This document shows positions 30,645 through 40,560 of a DNA stretch of 64,000 bases, one piece after another. The notes below the pieces were generated by a model. It had not been told where the DNA came from. It did no database searches and saw only the letters and a list, made by a program, of their open reading frames with translations. Source of the stretch: Closterium sp. NIES-65 (lineage: Eukaryota > Streptophyta > Zygnematophyceae > Desmidiales > Closteriaceae); NCBI GenBank assembly GCA_948144175.1, contig CANXME010002069.1, positions 372,001 to 436,000 of the forward strand, read 5' to 3'. The number at the start of each line of letters is the position of its first letter. The stretch's first letter is position 1. The position numbers and the translations under genes were made by a program.

Positions 30645-32423
30645 TGATTGCCTAGCTGCCCCTTGAAAGTGCGTGCCCCATCCGTGCTAGTGGTCACCCC
30701 AGCCTTGCCAAGCTTACGGAGGGAGATGAGGTTGGCCTTGAGTTCAGGAACGAGGAGAATGTCGTTCAGCATCACCGGCTTGCCATCTGCTCTCTTAAAC
30801 GCAGCTCGTCACGCACCAGCCACCTTCAGCGCGTGTCCAGAGGCGGAGCACACCTCCTTGATCGGTGCAGTCTGGTATATCTTAACAGAATGTAGCGGGC
30901 GAGGAAACGACAAGACGACCAACTGCCCGGGGCAAAAAAAAAAACCCCATATGGATGGCATGACATTCGCGAGCCTAAACCCTAAAATTTTAGGGTTGAG
31001 GCTCCCGAATGGCATGCCGATCGCTTTGGGGTTTAGTTTTTTACTGCCCGGGTCAGGGTAACGCTCCCAAAAGTGCCACCCCCGAGCGTCACCTTGGGCA
31101 AAACGGAGCATCACCCCCGATTCCGTTGAGAGATACAGCGCGTACGTGGTCCAGCAGGTCCTTGCGCAACGTCATCGTCCAAGCAGCGCCCGTGTCGAAC
31201 ACCCAATAGTCCAGGGGGTGCAGCTCTGCTCCAAACTTGGCAAGGGTGTCTCCTTGCTCCCCCTGCTCTCCAATATGGAAGAACTGGCCCGCGGTGCGCT
31301 CCTTCTTCTTTTCCGCACCGCTGTTGCTTTTCGGGTTGTTGTCGGACGAATCGGCGACCATGTTCGCGCCGTTTTTCTGGTTCCTCCTCGCGCCGCCATC
31401 CTGCTGACGATTCTGGGGGGTCCATCCATCGGGTTTCTTATAGCATAAAAACCAGGGGTGCCCCTCCTTCTGACAATACCAGCAATTCCCTTTCATTTTG
31501 CCGCCAGTACCCGACGTCCAGATTTCGCACCGCGACCCCAACCGGTACCTCCTTGTTGGTCGTTGGAGTCGTGTCCTTCTTTGCACCGCCTCCAACACCA
31601 CCAAAGCCACGTTCTCCGGGACGTCGGCTCTCTTGCATACCGTAGCCGCTGCTGCCGTCGTCTCCACCCCTCAGTTGGCGGCCACGGAAGTCCTCCTCCT
31701 GAATGTTTGTCTCCACCCACTCGAGTGTCCACGAGCTCTGGATCTGCGGCACGCTCAATTCGCTCGTGAATTGAAGCCACGATTCCGGCAGCAGCGAGAG
31801 CATCTTCAAGCACTTGGTCTGCTCCGGGTAGGTAATTTCCGCGGTCGCCAACTTCGCATAGAGGTCGCGCATCTTGTCCAGGACAGGTTGCACCGGCTCT
31901 CCCTTGCTCAGGCGCAACGCGGACAGCTCCCTCTCCAACATCAACGTTGCAACAACGGAGGTCGGGGCGTGCAGCTCCTTCAATACGGTCCACGCCTTCG
32001 GACCACACTCAACCTCCGGCAGCAGGTGCATGACGTGGTGACACTGGTTCCGCTCAAAATTTTGCGACATCAAATAGTAGCCAGCCGAGGAGCGCTCGTG
32101 CCATTCTTCCTGCAGCATGGGGTCACTCGATCTAGGCTCCTCCCCAATCATTAGTTTCAGCAATCCAATCTGACTTAAGTAAAGTTGCATCTTCCAGGCC
32201 CAATCATCATAGCCCTCACAATTAAACATCTCGACGGTGGAGTTCTTCAGCACCTCCTTGACCAGCGAGCCCTGGTTTGTTCGTGCTCCCTTTGGCGCTG
32301 AAACACGAGAATCTTGGCTGCCGTTACGATCTTGGGCCGAAGATTCACCAGCTCATGTCGATGTGTTGCCCGCCATAGCTACCTATAACGAGGATCACTA
32401 TAACGCAGCTCGGATACCAGTTT
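30645..32423 (-). pseudogene. L5 Gag and protease on the minus strand
   Basis: The inverted counterpart of L4: protease at 30645-31240 (split by an insertion at 30871-31135; YWVFDTGAAW near 31190), zinc knuckle (CWYCQKEGHPWFLC, about 31450-31495), Gag domain (VEMFNCEGYDDWAWKM, about 32220) and a degraded Gag start and primer-binding site (about 32375-32420). Frames shift near 31440-31560 and the start codon region is altered. It ends at the minus-strand LTR at 32424. Confidence 0.88.
30871..31135. mobile_element. 265-bp foldback (MITE-like) insertion in L5 protease
   Basis: This segment is absent from the protease of L2 and L4 and interrupts L5 between the codons for HVRA and APIKEV. It is flanked by a 3-bp CAG (30868-30870 and 31136-31138). 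Sixteen-base imperfect inverted ends are TATATCTTAACAGAAT (30876-30891) and the complement of 31120-31135 (13 of 16 match). The whole insert folds around AAAATTTT (30984-30991); the central 60 bp is nearly a perfect palindrome and arms also share CTGCCCGGG and poly-A/CCCC blocks. It has no coding capacity. The superfamily is not assigned. Confidence 0.75.
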
Positions 32424-33499
32424 TGTTGGTGTAAGGGCCTAAAAAGACTCAGGCTATTAAGACTTAATCAAACTTAAAACCTCTCCTCGGGGTCACCTCC
32501 AAGGGTCCTTGGGTGCCTTGTACAAGATCATCCCTTATCCTCGGGTCCGAGTTTGTAGAGAGAGGAGTCAAGAATGACTTAGCCAAAATAACAAGGGTAC
32601 CTTGAACGTCGCGCAGCGTATCGTGCAGACCGTCGATCGGATAAAGCTGAGAATTTCCTATATCGAAGCTCGCTCCGAGAACTTTGAAGTGAACCAAGTT
32701 GTCTCGCGAAAAGCTCTGCCATTACGAAGTTATGGCTCGGACAGCGTTTGCCTAGAATTAGGATGCTAGCGTACTAGCGTTGACTCGGGTAGCATTTCGC
32801 CGTCGCACCGCATAGAAACGAAATTCCAGGAAGGGAGGAATTCGCTTGAATCAAATTGATTATATCCAGGTACAGACAGAGAAGGAATAAATAGTTCTAG
32901 CTAGCAAGGACCTTGGGAATAAACCTTGGAACAACCAGGGATGATCCCAAAAACTTCCAAGCAACAGAACCAACCTGGCTGGACAAAACAGCAGGTGTTA
33001 GGTTGGTAAACAACCTCTGGTCCTGTTTTTTCAATCTGGGAAAACAACAACCAGGTTCAGGTCCTAAAAAACAGAACCTGATTTGTCTTGGCCTAACTAG
33101 CCCAATGCTGGTTCCGCTGGTTTCCCCTGGTCCTGTAGCATGCAGATACAAACGAACAACATCCAACCTTCACCTAAATTTTACGCCTATAGTGCCTTCC
33201 CTGCTATACTATAGTCAACCAAATAAAACGGTACAATTTCGAGTTCGATAAAACTGAATCTGCGCAATCAATTCAACAGTACCGCAAAGCTTCCATCTTG
33301 GGTTCCTTTGCGAGCTCGTCCTTTCTACTTGTACTGTTCATAGCGCGTACAATGTTGTGCCGAAGCGCACAATGCGCGAGTACCTGCAAATGCTTCAAGC
33401 AAACAAACATACGAACATTCCATTCACACCCAAATGCATTCGCACATGCATACTCGTACAAACAGATGGCAGGATGTCGTGCAATATGACTTTGCACCA
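32424..33499 (-). repeat. Long LTR, minus orientation (5' LTR of L5)
   Basis: On the plus strand from TGTTGGTGTAAGG to GACTTTGCACC. It adjoins the L5 primer-binding site. Its outer tip lacks the last few bases (CAACA) and runs straight into Gag sequence of L6, and it has a small internal deletion near 33400. Confidence 0.9.
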
Positions 33500-34233
33500 A
33501 TTCCTCCTCCATAATATTTGTCCGCACCCACTCGAGTGTCCACGAGCTCTGATTCTGCGGTAGGCTCAATCCGCTCGTGAATTGAAGCAACAATTTCGGC
33601 AGCAGCGAGAGCATCTTCAAGCACTTGCTCTGCTCGGGGTAGGTGATTCCCGCGGTCGTCAACTTCGTGTACAGATTGCGCATCTTGTGCACGACAGGTT
33701 GCATCGGCTCTCCTTCGCTCAGGCGCAACACGGACAGCTCCCTCTCCAGCATCAATGTTTCAACAACGGAAGTTGGGGCATGCAGCTCCTTCAACACGGT
33801 CCACGCCTTCGGACCGCACTCAACCTTCGGCAGCAGGTGCATAACGTGGTGACGCTGGTTCAGCTCCAAACTCTGCGACATCAAATAGTAGCCAGCCAAT
33901 GAGTGCTCGTCCCAAGCTTCCTGCAGCGTGGGGTCACTCGGTCTAGGCTCCTCCCCTATCATTAGTTTCTGCAAACGGATCTAACGAAAATACAATTGTA
34001 TTTTCCAGGCCCAATCATCATAGCCCTCACCATTGAACTTTTCGACAGTGAAGTTCTTCAGCACCTCCTTGATCAGCGAGCCCTGGTTTGTTCGCGCTCC
34101 CCTTGGCGCTGAAACACCAGAATCTTGGCTACCGCTACGATCTTGGGCTGAAGATTCACCAGCTCCTGACGAGGTGTTGCCCGCCATAGCTATCTATAAC
34201 GAGGATCACTACAACGCAGCTCTTATACCAGCT
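33500..34233 (-). pseudogene. L6 Gag fragment, minus strand
   Basis: Encodes Gag from the start (MAGNTSSGAGESS at 34187) through FTVEKFNGEGYDDWAWK, a stop near 33981 where homologues continue FRQIG, LMIGEEPRPSDPTL, ELNQRHHVMHLL and LEWVRTNI, and stops at 33500 before the zinc knuckle. A degraded primer-binding site lies at about 34224-34233. It is adjacent to LTR sequence on both sides, but only the right side (34234) is a natural boundary. Confidence 0.88.
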
Positions 34234-34488
34234 TGTTGGTATAAGGACCTAATAAACTCAAGCTATTAAAACTTCATCAAACTAAACCTCTCCTCGGGGT
34301 CACCTCCAAGGGTCCTTGGGTGCCTGGTACAAGACCAGCCCCTATCCTCGGGTCCGAGTTTGTAGAGAGAAGGATCAAGAGGGACTTAGTCAAAACAGCA
34401 AGAGTACCTTGAATGTCGTGCAGCGTCTCCTGCAGACCGTCGATCGGATTAAGGTGAGAATTTCCTATATCGAAGTTCGCTCCAAGAG
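34234..34488 (-). repeat. Long LTR fragment, minus orientation (5' LTR of L6)
   Basis: Begins TGTTGGTATAAGG and covers about the terminal 255 bp of the LTR, then changes inside TCCAAGAG to RT sequence. AGAG is shared by both sides of the junction. Confidence 0.9.
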
Positions 34489-34655
34489 AAGAATGTCGTC
34501 CACGTAGACCAGAAACAGCACCAGCTTCTCCCACTCCCCCTCCAGAAAGAGGCTCTCATCACAGCTGCTCGTCTTGAATCCCATCTCCTCTAAAAGAGCT
34601 ACCAAATTCTGGTACCAGCACCGTGGCGCCTGCTTCAAGCCGTAGATGGACTTTT
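34485..34655 (-). pseudogene. RT fragment of L family, minus strand
   Basis: Encodes KKSIYGLKQAPRCWYQ through LVLFLVYVDDIL, the RT palm with its catalytic YVDD. It is bounded on one side by LTR fragment 34234-34488 and on the other by the plus-strand LTR at 34656, neither being a natural element order. Confidence 0.9.
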
Positions 34656-35749
34656 TGTTGGGTGCAAATTCTCATTGCACGACATCCTATCATCTGTTTG
34701 TACGAGTATGCGTGTGCGAATGCATTCGGATGTGAATGGAATGTTCGTGTGTTTGTTTGTTTTCGCAATTTTCGCTTGAAGCATTTGCAGGTTCTCGCGC
34801 ATTGTCGGCTTCGGCACAACATTGTACGCGCTATGAACAGTACAAGCAGAAAGGACGAGCTCACAAAGGAACCCAAGATGGAAGCTTTACGGTACGGTTG
34901 AATTGATTGCGCATATTTAGTTCTATCCAACTCGAAATTGTACAGTTTTGTTTGGTTGGCTATAGTGTAGCAGGGCACGCACTATAGGGGTACAATTTAG
35001 GTGAAGGTTGGATGTTGTTTGTCTGTATCTACATGCTACGGGGCCAGGGGAAACCAGTGGAACCAGCATTTGGCTGGTTGGGCAAAGACAAAACAGGTTC
35101 TGTTTTTAGGACTTGAACCTGGTTGTTATTTTCCCAGGTTGGAAAAAACAGAACCAGAGGTTGTTTACCAACCTACCACCTGCTGTTTTGTCCAGCCAGT
35201 TTGGTTCTGTTGCTTGGAATTATTTGGGATCATCCTTGGTTGTTCCCAGGTTTATTCCCAAGGTCATTGCTAGCTAGAACTATTTATTCTTTCTCTGTTT
35301 GTACCTGGATATAATCAATTTGATTAAAGCAAATTCCTCCCTTCCTGGAATTTCGTTTATACGCGGTGCGACTGCGGAATGCTACCTGAGTCAACGCTAG
35401 TACGCTAGCATTCCAATGCTAGGCAAACGCTTTCGGACCCATAACTTCGTAGTGGCAGAACTTTTTGCAAGGCAACTTGGTTCATTTTAAAGCTCTTGGA
35501 GCGAGCTTCGATATAGGAAATTCTCAGCTTAATCCGATCGACGGTCTGCACGATACGCTGTGCGACGTTCAAGGTACTCTTGTTCTTTTGGCTAAGTCAT
35601 TCTTGACCCCTCTCTCTACAAACTCGGACCCGAGGATAGGGGCTGGTCTTGTACCAGGCACCCAAGGACCCTTGGAGGTGACCCCGAGGAGAGATTTTAA
35701 GTTTGGTAAAGTCTTAATAGCTTGAGTTTATTAGGCCCTTACACCAACA
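34656..35749 (+). repeat. Long LTR, plus orientation, isolated
   Basis: Complete 1094-bp LTR from TGTTGGGTGCAAATTCTC to CCTTACACCAACA. The 5-bp flanks differ (CTTTT left, GTTGG right), and neither a polypurine tract nor a primer-binding site adjoins it, so it is a rearranged end rather than a clean solo LTR. Confidence 0.9.
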
Positions 35750-36318
35750 GTTGGTGTCACCAAGTCGACGCCCTCTGCAGGTCGACCTTCCTGAAGTCGG
35801 CGCCACTCTGAAGTCGGTGCCCATGCAGTGGCCCCTGTGTAGGTGTACCTCCTTGTTATCCAGCTCTCCCAGTGCTGCAAGTCTGCTGCTCCCCTCACAC
35901 CTGACCAAGAAGTCAGCTCTGCCCAAGCGAGGACGGTGCCAACACACAACTCCCGTTGACAAGGTTGAAGACGACGTATCTCGACCGGTGCACAACAAAG
36001 GTGGCGTTAACGAGGAGGTTGACGGCGGCGTCCAAGTCGGCGGCAGCTAGGGCACGAGGCAGGGAGGAGTGAGTAGGTCCTCCGACGGCGGTGTTGGCGG
36101 CGGGACGCAAGCGCGGGTGCAGCGGTCGACGGTGGCCACAGGCAGCCCGCACGGCGACGCCGGTGGACGGCGCCACTCTCCCAAGCAAAGCAGTGTGAGG
36201 TCGACGTTGGTGACCCATGTGACGGCTGATGGAATTGCGCCAGCGTGTGGGTATTGCGTCGCTGCAAGGTCGGCATGACCTTATCACGTGGAGGGAGTCG
36301 ATTGAGGGCGTGTCCCAC
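35750..36318. other. GC-rich stretch without a recognised gene
   Basis: Rich in AAGTCGG/GTCGAC-like motifs similar in composition to the D-family sequence downstream, so it may be rearranged D-family DNA. Open frames exist on both strands but show no recognisable domain. Confidence 0.5.
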
Positions 36319-36450
36319 TTTGGGTCAATAGTACTGTTCATGTCATCCGAGATTCCTAGACGACCAATAGAATCCATTTCAGCAACACTACTGGAATATC
36401 ATTTGTCGTCCAAGAATCTCGGATGACATGAACAGTACTCTTGACCCAAA
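36319..36450. repeat. Inverted repeat with arms of about 46 bp
   Basis: Left arm 36319-36364 (TTTGGGTCAATAGTACTG...) pairs with right arm 36405-36450 (...CAGTACTCTTGACCCAAA) with few mismatches, separated by about 40 bases. It sits at the boundary of unassigned sequence and D-family Gag-like sequence and could form a hairpin. Confidence 0.85.
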
Positions 36451-36836
36451 CTACGTCGCCCCGACAAAGCGGAGCCGTCAGCAGGGGCAACAAGGGAAGT
36501 CGGGCAGAGGTGGTAGCGAAAGTGGGAGGTCGGTGAAGGACGCCAACCAGATGAAGTTGGCTCGGGATGGCGGTGAGGAGGTAATATTTGACGACATGAG
36601 TGGTGGGTCTGTCGTGACCCTGACCATCTCTGCCTCAATTTCTCGACCGCGAGAAGTCCGACGTCGACTACAAGACGGGCCGTGGGAGGTCGGTCGGTCG
36701 TCGTCCACGTCAGGAGAGCAAGCCGCTCAAGGAAAAGCAGTCGACGAAGTCGACAACGTCGGCGAAGGACGCTGACTTCTCTTCTGGCGGCAAGTAGCGA
36801 GGCGACGAGGAGGCGCCGTGCTCGCTGGTCGGCGTC
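36451..36836 (+). pseudogene. D-family Gag tail, degenerate
   Basis: Basic, Gly/Ser/Arg-rich frames (RSRQQGQQGKSGRGG) lie just before the protease below. No intact zinc knuckle is visible and the frame changes at least once. Assignment rests on position and composition only. Confidence 0.45.
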
Positions 36837-37229
36837 GTGGAGCCGACAATCTTGCTGGCAGATTGCTTGGCGGTGGCGGTGGCGGCCGCCGAGCAGGCAA
36901 ACCCGGCTGTGGTTTTGCTTGACAGCGGCTGCTCGCACCACCTGATGGGGACGAAGGAGGCTTTCGTCGATCTGGGGCCGAGCGTTGACGTGAAGCATGT
37001 GCGTAGCTTCAATGGGGTGCTCCAGACCGTCCAAGGCCTCGGCACCGTCGCTTTGCAAAGGGAGGCCGGGAAGCAGGTCCGCATCCCCGACGTACTCTAC
37101 GTGTCGGGCATGCAGGCGAACCTACTCTCGGCCGGCCAGCTAAAGGATAGCGTCGTGCGGCTGCAGGACGACGGCGATGAGATGCTGCTTATCTCAGCGG
37201 CGGGGGACGTGCTTAGTCCGACGAAGTAG
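36837..37229 (+). pseudogene. D-family copia protease
   Basis: Encodes VVLLDSGCSHHLMG, the DSG aspartic-protease motif in the copia form DSGCSHHMTG, then VKHVRSFNG, LQREAGKQVRIPDVLYV, MQANLLSAGQL, the usual protease/pre-integrase sequence. It ends at a TAG at 37227-37229. It is clearly different from the S (DSGAS) and L (DTGA) proteases, so a third family is present. Confidence 0.85.
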
Positions 37230-37298
37230 ACCAGAGGGGTCCTTGGTATCGACCTCTGCACTTGCACAAGGAAGCCGACGACGGCAACGACAGAGACA

Positions 37299-37860
37299 GT
37301 GGCCCTGCAGACGATCGTCTTGGCGACGAAGTCGACGCCGGATAGGAGGCACGCGAGGCTCACGTACGTCAGCATCGACACCATCACGAGCTCGGTGAAG
37401 CATGAAGTCGCAACCGGCATGGACATCAAACAGTCGACCGGGGCCGAATTCCTATGCGTCTCGTCTGTGGGTGGGAAGTTGGCGCGACACACCTTCCCCG
37501 ACAAGGGATCGGATGCCACGACGCCCTGGCCATTTTACACATCGGCTTGTCCGGTCCATTCTGGGTGGCCGCCAAGGCCGGTCGCCAAGAAGTCGGACGT
37601 GCTGCGTGAGTTCGAGAAGCGGCTGCTCGTGGTGGAGAAGCAGGCGAAGAAGTCGGTGCTGATACTCCGCTTAGACAGTGGAGGGGAGTTCATCGGGAGA
37701 GCCTTCACCGAATTTGTGGGCAAGAAGGTATCGTCCTTGACTTGACCTGCCCATACACTCCGCAGCAGAACGGCATGGCGGAGCGGGAGAAGAAGACGGT
37801 GGTCGATTCAGTGCAAACGATGCTGCTGCACATAAGAGTGCAGCACCACCGGTGACACCT
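37299..37860 (+). pseudogene. D-family integrase, broken
   Basis: Contains GGKLARHTFPDKGSDA, a patch resembling the integrase core entrance, VAKKSDVLREFEKRLLVVEKQ and LRLDSGGEFIGRAF, where the second catalytic Asp is retained (LDSGGEF in place of SDRGGEF). A frameshift or deletion follows VGKK; then CPYTPQQNGMAER, with the catalytic Glu, is read in another frame at about 37750-37790. The LHxD segment with the first Asp is disrupted. Confidence 0.8.
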
Positions 37861-38689
37861 CGCCCTGCGGCAGGCCGTCTGGGTGCGCAACTGCCTGAAC
37901 CCTAAACCATGTCGTTGAAGAAGTGGAAGTTGGAGCACGGCCCAGCATCGGGACAAATGCAGACCAACCCACCGTCGAGCTACTCCACAGCGACGTTTCC
38001 GCTGCTCACCGAGGTCGACGAGCCGGATGACGAAGACATCGAGGACAACCAACCCACTCTTCCTCCCCCTGTTTCCGTTGTCCCACCTTTTGTTGCCGAC
38101 TTCCAGAAGCCGACGCCGACGCCGGCCACCGGCGATGAGGGGAGCCTTGGGGCATCGCATGTGGTGCCAGCCAGTGGCATCGCCGACGGCCGGCGTGGCG
38201 TTGAACAAGTCGGCGTGGTAGAGAAGCCCCGACCTCAGGGGAGCCTACGACGAGAGAGCAGGGGGCAGTGAAGCTGGGAGCTGCTGGCAAAGGAGAAGTC
38301 GGATGAGGAGCTGAAGACAGGGGAGAAGTCCGCCAAGCAGCCGATGAGATCGGTGAAGACGACGACGTCCAAGGGGAGCAGACGGCGGGGGAGGGATCCA
38401 CCGGCAGCGACGCGGTAGAGGTCCAGATCGACAAGCCTGAACAGCGGCGTTCAGGCCGACTTCGAAGGCCGCCAGAGCAGCCTGCCTGCCGCCCGTCGCC
38501 TTCACAATGCTGCACGACGACTCCGAGGCCAACGTCGACCTGCCCGAGCTCGACCTCGACGTGTACGCCGACCCCGAGCACGATGACAGTGGAGAAGTCG
38601 TTGGCGAGCTGTAAGGGCAAGGCGACGAAGGCCGCCATGGACGAGAAGATCCGCAGCCTCATCCGCTTGATAAGATCAATGACACCTAT
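37861..38689 (+). pseudogene. D-family integrase C-terminus and acidic linker
   Basis: After a remnant of the integrase end (LALRQAVWVRNCL), an acidic Pro-rich linker (EVDEPDDEDIEDNQPTLPPP) is readable to a stop at about 38271. Frames then change, and KAAMDEKIRSLIR near 38630-38665 resembles the usual start of copia RT. D-family homology stops at about 38689 where S3 leader repeats begin, so RT and RNase H are missing. Confidence 0.65.
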
Positions 38690-39004
38690 GTGGCCCCGCT
38701 GCGGCCCCGCTTAGGCCCCGCTGCGGCCCCGCTACGGCCCCACTTCGGCCCCATCGACCCCTCTACGGCCCCACTCACCCCTGCGGCCGGCCGCCACCTG
38801 CGACCTCGCCACCACCTGCGACCCCGCCTCCCAGCGCCCGCAACGCCGAGCAGCCGAACCGCCGGCCATCTGAGCCGCCTGACCTCCCGAGCCGCCCAGC
38901 AGCCGAGCCGCCCGTTAGCCGAGCCGCCCAGCACCGTGCAGCCGAGCCGCCCAGCAGCCGAGTCGCCCAGCAGCCGAGCCGCCCGACAGCCGAGCCACCC
39001 CGCA
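38690..39004 (+). repeat. S3 leader-like GC-rich repeats
   Basis: GCGGCCCCGCT-type units (38690-38770) followed by CAGCCGAGCCGCC units (38850-38995), the same two kinds of repeat, in the same order, that precede Gag in S4 (44200-44840). No coding sequence of a known type. Confidence 0.7.
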
Positions 39005-39440
39005 CCAGCAGGTGTTGAGACAGAGAGTGCGGAGCCTGGGGGTGCTGAGCCTGCGGGTGCGGAGCCTGGAGGTACTGAGCCTGAGCGTGCGGAGCCTGGA
39101 GGTGCTGAGCCTGGGGGTGCTGAGCCCGAGTGTGCTGAGCTTGGAGGCCCTTTGGGTGTCTTGTCGCGGCCGGAGTCTCTCTCTCCACTGCAGATGTGCG
39201 AGTGGTTTTCTAGGCGCTGGAGCCTCCGGAGTGGTGCTGCTGCAGCTGGAGCTGCTGGAGGTGCTGGAGCCGCTAGTCCTAGAGGTGCTCGTACTGGAGC
39301 TGCTGGGGCTGGAGGTACTACTGAAGCTGCTGGAGGTACTGGTGCTGCTGGAGCTGAAGCTGCTTGAGGTACTAGAGCAGCTGGAGCTGGAGGTGCTTCT
39401 GGAGCTGGAGCTTGAAATGCTGCTAGAGCTGGAGCTGCTG
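39005..39440 (+). pseudogene. S3 integrase-RT linker, extra copy
   Basis: Encodes GGAEPAGAEPGG-type repeats, then LSPLQMCEWFSRRW and Gly/Ala-rich sequence, which in S2, S4 and S5 lie between integrase and RT. Here it directly follows the leader, so Gag, protease and integrase have been lost from this arm. A second linker copy is at 39780-40140. Confidence 0.8.
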
Positions 39441-39506
39441 GAGCTGGAGGAGGGAGAGGGGCAGTGCGGTAGGGGAAGAGACGGAAAAAAGGGAACCGAC
39501 TCATCA
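39441..39506 (-). pseudogene. Short inverted piece of integrase C-terminus
   Basis: Only the minus strand gives the known sequence: MSRFPFFRLFPYRTAPLPPP, the integrase/linker boundary. Plus-strand S-element sequence lies on both sides, so about 66 bp is inverted. Confidence 0.8.
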
Positions 39507-40560
39507 AGCTCTCCTCATGCGCCGTTTCCTGTGTCTTAGCTTTGTCCCTGATGCGCCTTGCTAGCAGTTTTACCACCCCACCTTGCGCCGTGTCCTGCCC
39601 TCTCAGGACGTGACGTTTGACGAGTCAGTTCCATTTTACCATCTCTTCCCCTACCGCTCTGCCCCTCTCCCTCCTCCGCCGCTCTTCCTAGCACTTGGTC
39701 CTCCTCCGGTAGACCCCCTCCCCCCTCAGGGTCTTGCTCCCTCAGGTGTGTCCCAGGAAGACCCTGTCGAGCCTGTCGAGGTAGTTGTCGACTCTGGTGC
39801 TGCTAGAGGTGGTGCATCTGGGGGTGCTGAGCCTGCGGGTGCGGGGCCTGGGGGTGCTGAGCTTGAGCGTGAGGAGCCTGGGGGTGCTGAGGCTGGGGGT
39901 GCTGAGTCTGAGGGTGCGAAGCCTTGGGGTGCTGAGCCTGGGGGTGCTGAGTCAGAGAGTGCGGAACCATGGGGTGTTGAGCCTGCAGGTGCGGAGCCTG
40001 GGGGTGCTGAGCGTTAGCGTGCGGAGCCTGGGGGTGCTGAGCCCGAGTGTGCTGAGCTTGGAGGCCCTTCGGGTGTCTTGTCGTGGCCGGAGTCTCTCTC
40101 TTCACTGCAGCTCCGCGGGTGGTTTGCTAAGTGCTGGAGCCTCCGGAGTAGTGCTACGGGAGCTGGAGCTGCTGGAGGTGCTAGAACCGCTAGTCTCGGA
40201 GGTGCTCGTATTGGAGGTACTTGAGCTGCTGGGGTTGGAAGTACTTTTGGAGCTGCTGGAGGTGCTGGTGCTGCTGGAGCTGGAGCTGCTAGAGGTGCTG
40301 CTGGAGTCGGAGCTGGAGGCGCTGGAGCTGTTTCTGCTGGTGGTACTGCTGGTGCTGGATCTAGTGGTGCTGTAGGAGCTGGAGCTGGAGGTGCTGGAGC
40401 TGGTCCTGCTGGTGGTGCTGCAGGAGATGCAGGTGGAGGCGCTGGAGCTGTTCCTGCAGGTGGTGCTGCTGGTGCTGGGGCTAGTGGTGCTGCAAGAGTT
40501 GGAGCTGGAGACCCTGGAGTTGGGGGTGCTGGAGCTGTCTCTGCTGGTTCTGGTGGTGTT
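39507..40560 (+). pseudogene. S3 integrase C-terminal end and linker
   Basis: Starts inside the integrase C-terminus (LSSCAVSCV..., degenerate) and reads VLPSQDVTFDESVPFYHLFPYRSAPLPPPP, then GVSQEDPVEPVEV and repeats of GGAEPGGAE with a TAG at 40015-40017, LRGWFAKCW, and about 0.4 kb of Gly/Ala-rich sequence encoded by GGAGCTGCTGGAG-type repeats. Frames change several times in the repeat. Confidence 0.85.
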
